Positions 63,309 to 64,000 of a stretch of 64,000 bases of DNA are shown here, piece by piece. The position numbers and the translations under genes are program-made. Under the pieces are notes generated by a model. The model did not search any database and was not told the origin of the DNA. It saw only the letters and a list, made by a program, of their open reading frames with translations. The DNA comes from Streptococcus parasanguinis (GTDB lineage: Bacteria; Bacillota; Bacilli; Lactobacillales; Streptococcaceae): the NCBI RefSeq assembly GCF_016648855.1, contig NZ_JACLQU010000002.1, positions 1-64,000 on the forward strand, written 5' to 3'. Within the stretch, counting starts at the first letter, position 1, and the number at the start of each line of letters is the position of its first letter.

Positions 63309-64000
63309 TTATGCTGGGAATGTTTCATTGATAAAACGCTCAAGGTCTAAAGCCATCTTATCATTTCCCTCTAGCAGGTATGCACGCTGCGCTGTTACAA
63401 AGTACTGTTTAACGGCATCTTTATGGGCAAAACCTTCACTAACATTCCCAAGTAAACAGTAAAGATTAGCTAAACAGTAGAAACTATTATTTTTGAGACA
63501 AATACCAATCGTTTCAAAAGTCTCACTTATCGCTCTCTCTGTTTGCTGGTTTAACCATAGATACCGACAAAAGTTATACCGACATTTAATCAGAATTTCA
63601 AGTTCATCAATTGTCCGAACCTTAACACTCTTAAAAAGATTGGTCATGCGATTATAGACTTCTTCAAATTTTGAGAGTTCATCCGTCTGAAAGTAAAAGT
63701 GTAATAAACTATTTGAGATATTCAAATATTCCCAATCATATTCGCTATATTTTGACAAAATAGCTTCTAATTTTTTGATCGCTTCATTCTGTTTAAGGTC
63801 ATGGTTAAACAACACAATAGCCTCTATCCACTGAAGGTATAACTGATCGGAGAGAGGGAGTTTTACTGTCTTCGCAGCTTCTAACTCATAGATATATTTT
63901 AGTGAATCATAATCTCGTAAGTCTAAGAATTTCTTAGATACAGCACGAAATTGAGTCAAAAACTCCGATTCGACATGGATATCCTCGTCAAAAAAGTAGT
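63309..64000 (-). CDS. TPR-type (RRNPP/TprA-like) regulator, C-terminal part
   Basis: At least 230 codons run off the right edge in an open frame (…DEDIHVESEFLTQFRAVSKKFLDLRD). The visible part is all-helical with TPR-like spacing (LQWIEAIVLFNHDLKQNEAI, LLHFYFQTDELSKFEEVYNR, LANLYCLLGNVSEGFAHKDA). This is the peptide-binding domain of the Rap/PlcR/TprA class. The DNA-binding N-terminus lies outside the window, so the class is inferred from the C-terminus and from the adjacent secreted peptide gene. Confidence 0.75.
   Translation of the reverse strand, partial: YFFDEDIHVESEFLTQFRAVSKKFLDLRDYDSLKYIYELEAAKTVKLPLSDQLYLQWIEAIVLFNHDLKQNEAIKKLEAILSKYSEYDWEYLNISNSLLHFYFQTDELSKFEEVYNRMTNLFKSVKVRTIDELEILIKCRYNFCRYLWLNQQTERAISETFETIGICLKNNSFYCLANLYCLLGNVSEGFAHKDAVKQYFVTAQRAYLLEGNDKMALDLERFINETFPA

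Noticed and set aside
1..64000. CRISPR arrays, tRNA and rRNA genes
   Set aside because: I looked for regularly spaced repeats and for tRNA arms and conserved rRNA stretches and saw none. The tandem repeats present are the iterons and the hairpin units described.

Overview
The window looks like chromosomal DNA of an oral, mitis/sanguinis-group Streptococcus. The evidence is an AT-rich composition, XerS with an adjacent 31-bp dif-type site, a lipoyl-E3/short-E2 acoABCL operon of pneumococcal type, SatD-type and lipobox-LLVAC gene families, PezAT, and an rplL-type integration core. All calls come from reading the sequence; no database search was possible.

1-3200: a plastic block beside the terminus. 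It holds a frameshifted IS982-family transposase remnant, C-terminal scraps of two other genes, two unrecognised membrane-protein genes and terminators. A 28-bp direct repeat flanks it (122-149 and 2940-2967). It abuts the dif-like site (3129-3159) and xerS; the dif right end doubles as the likely xerS -35 box.

4300-38250: mostly conserved chromosome on the minus strand. It carries lipoate ligase and the aco-type 2-oxo-acid dehydrogenase complex (E1a, E1b, E2 without a lipoyl domain, E3 with one); an ATP-grasp plus two esterases; trmFO; a DUF3307/SatD pair with repeated operators; topA, dprA, a ROK kinase, rnhB and rbgA; an ATP-cone protein; dapA and asd; LemA/DUF3137. It continues with a probable ~150-nt small RNA, an AlkD-like protein, cardiolipin synthase, GNAT, a secreted beta-helix protein, a heterodimeric ABC exporter and three tandem paralogous lipoproteins. 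Two intergenic regions carry structured repeats with compensatory base changes.

38485-~58750 (right boundary not seen): an integrated element. Its left end is the core TTATTTAAGAGTAAC, the end of an rplL 3' terminus, next to a tyrosine integrase. It carries a DUF3173 gene, a primase-helicase, a replication initiator with three 22-bp iterons, and an Rgg-regulated pair of ABC exporters with a nearby Cys-rich reading frame. It also carries a four-gene type II CBASS operon (CD-NTase, E2-E1 Cap2, JAB Cap3, two-TM effector) and PezAT. Next comes a convergent pair, an ATP-grasp ligase and a P-loop NTPase/TPR protein. A perfect 29-bp inverted repeat lies in the 5' leaders of this pair and a tyrosine recombinase sits immediately outside. 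I read this as a possible invertible promoter-swap module, and it is the most novel structure here. No rplL body is seen to the right, so the element may extend past the window.

58750-64000: an Rhs/YD-repeat remnant, a small gene with an internal stop, and a lactococcin-972-type bacteriocin with its two-part ABC system. Upstream of the bacteriocin are a 45-residue secreted peptide with its own strong promoter and the C-terminal part of a TPR (RRNPP/TprA-like) regulator. This suggests a peptide-signalled bacteriocin cassette.
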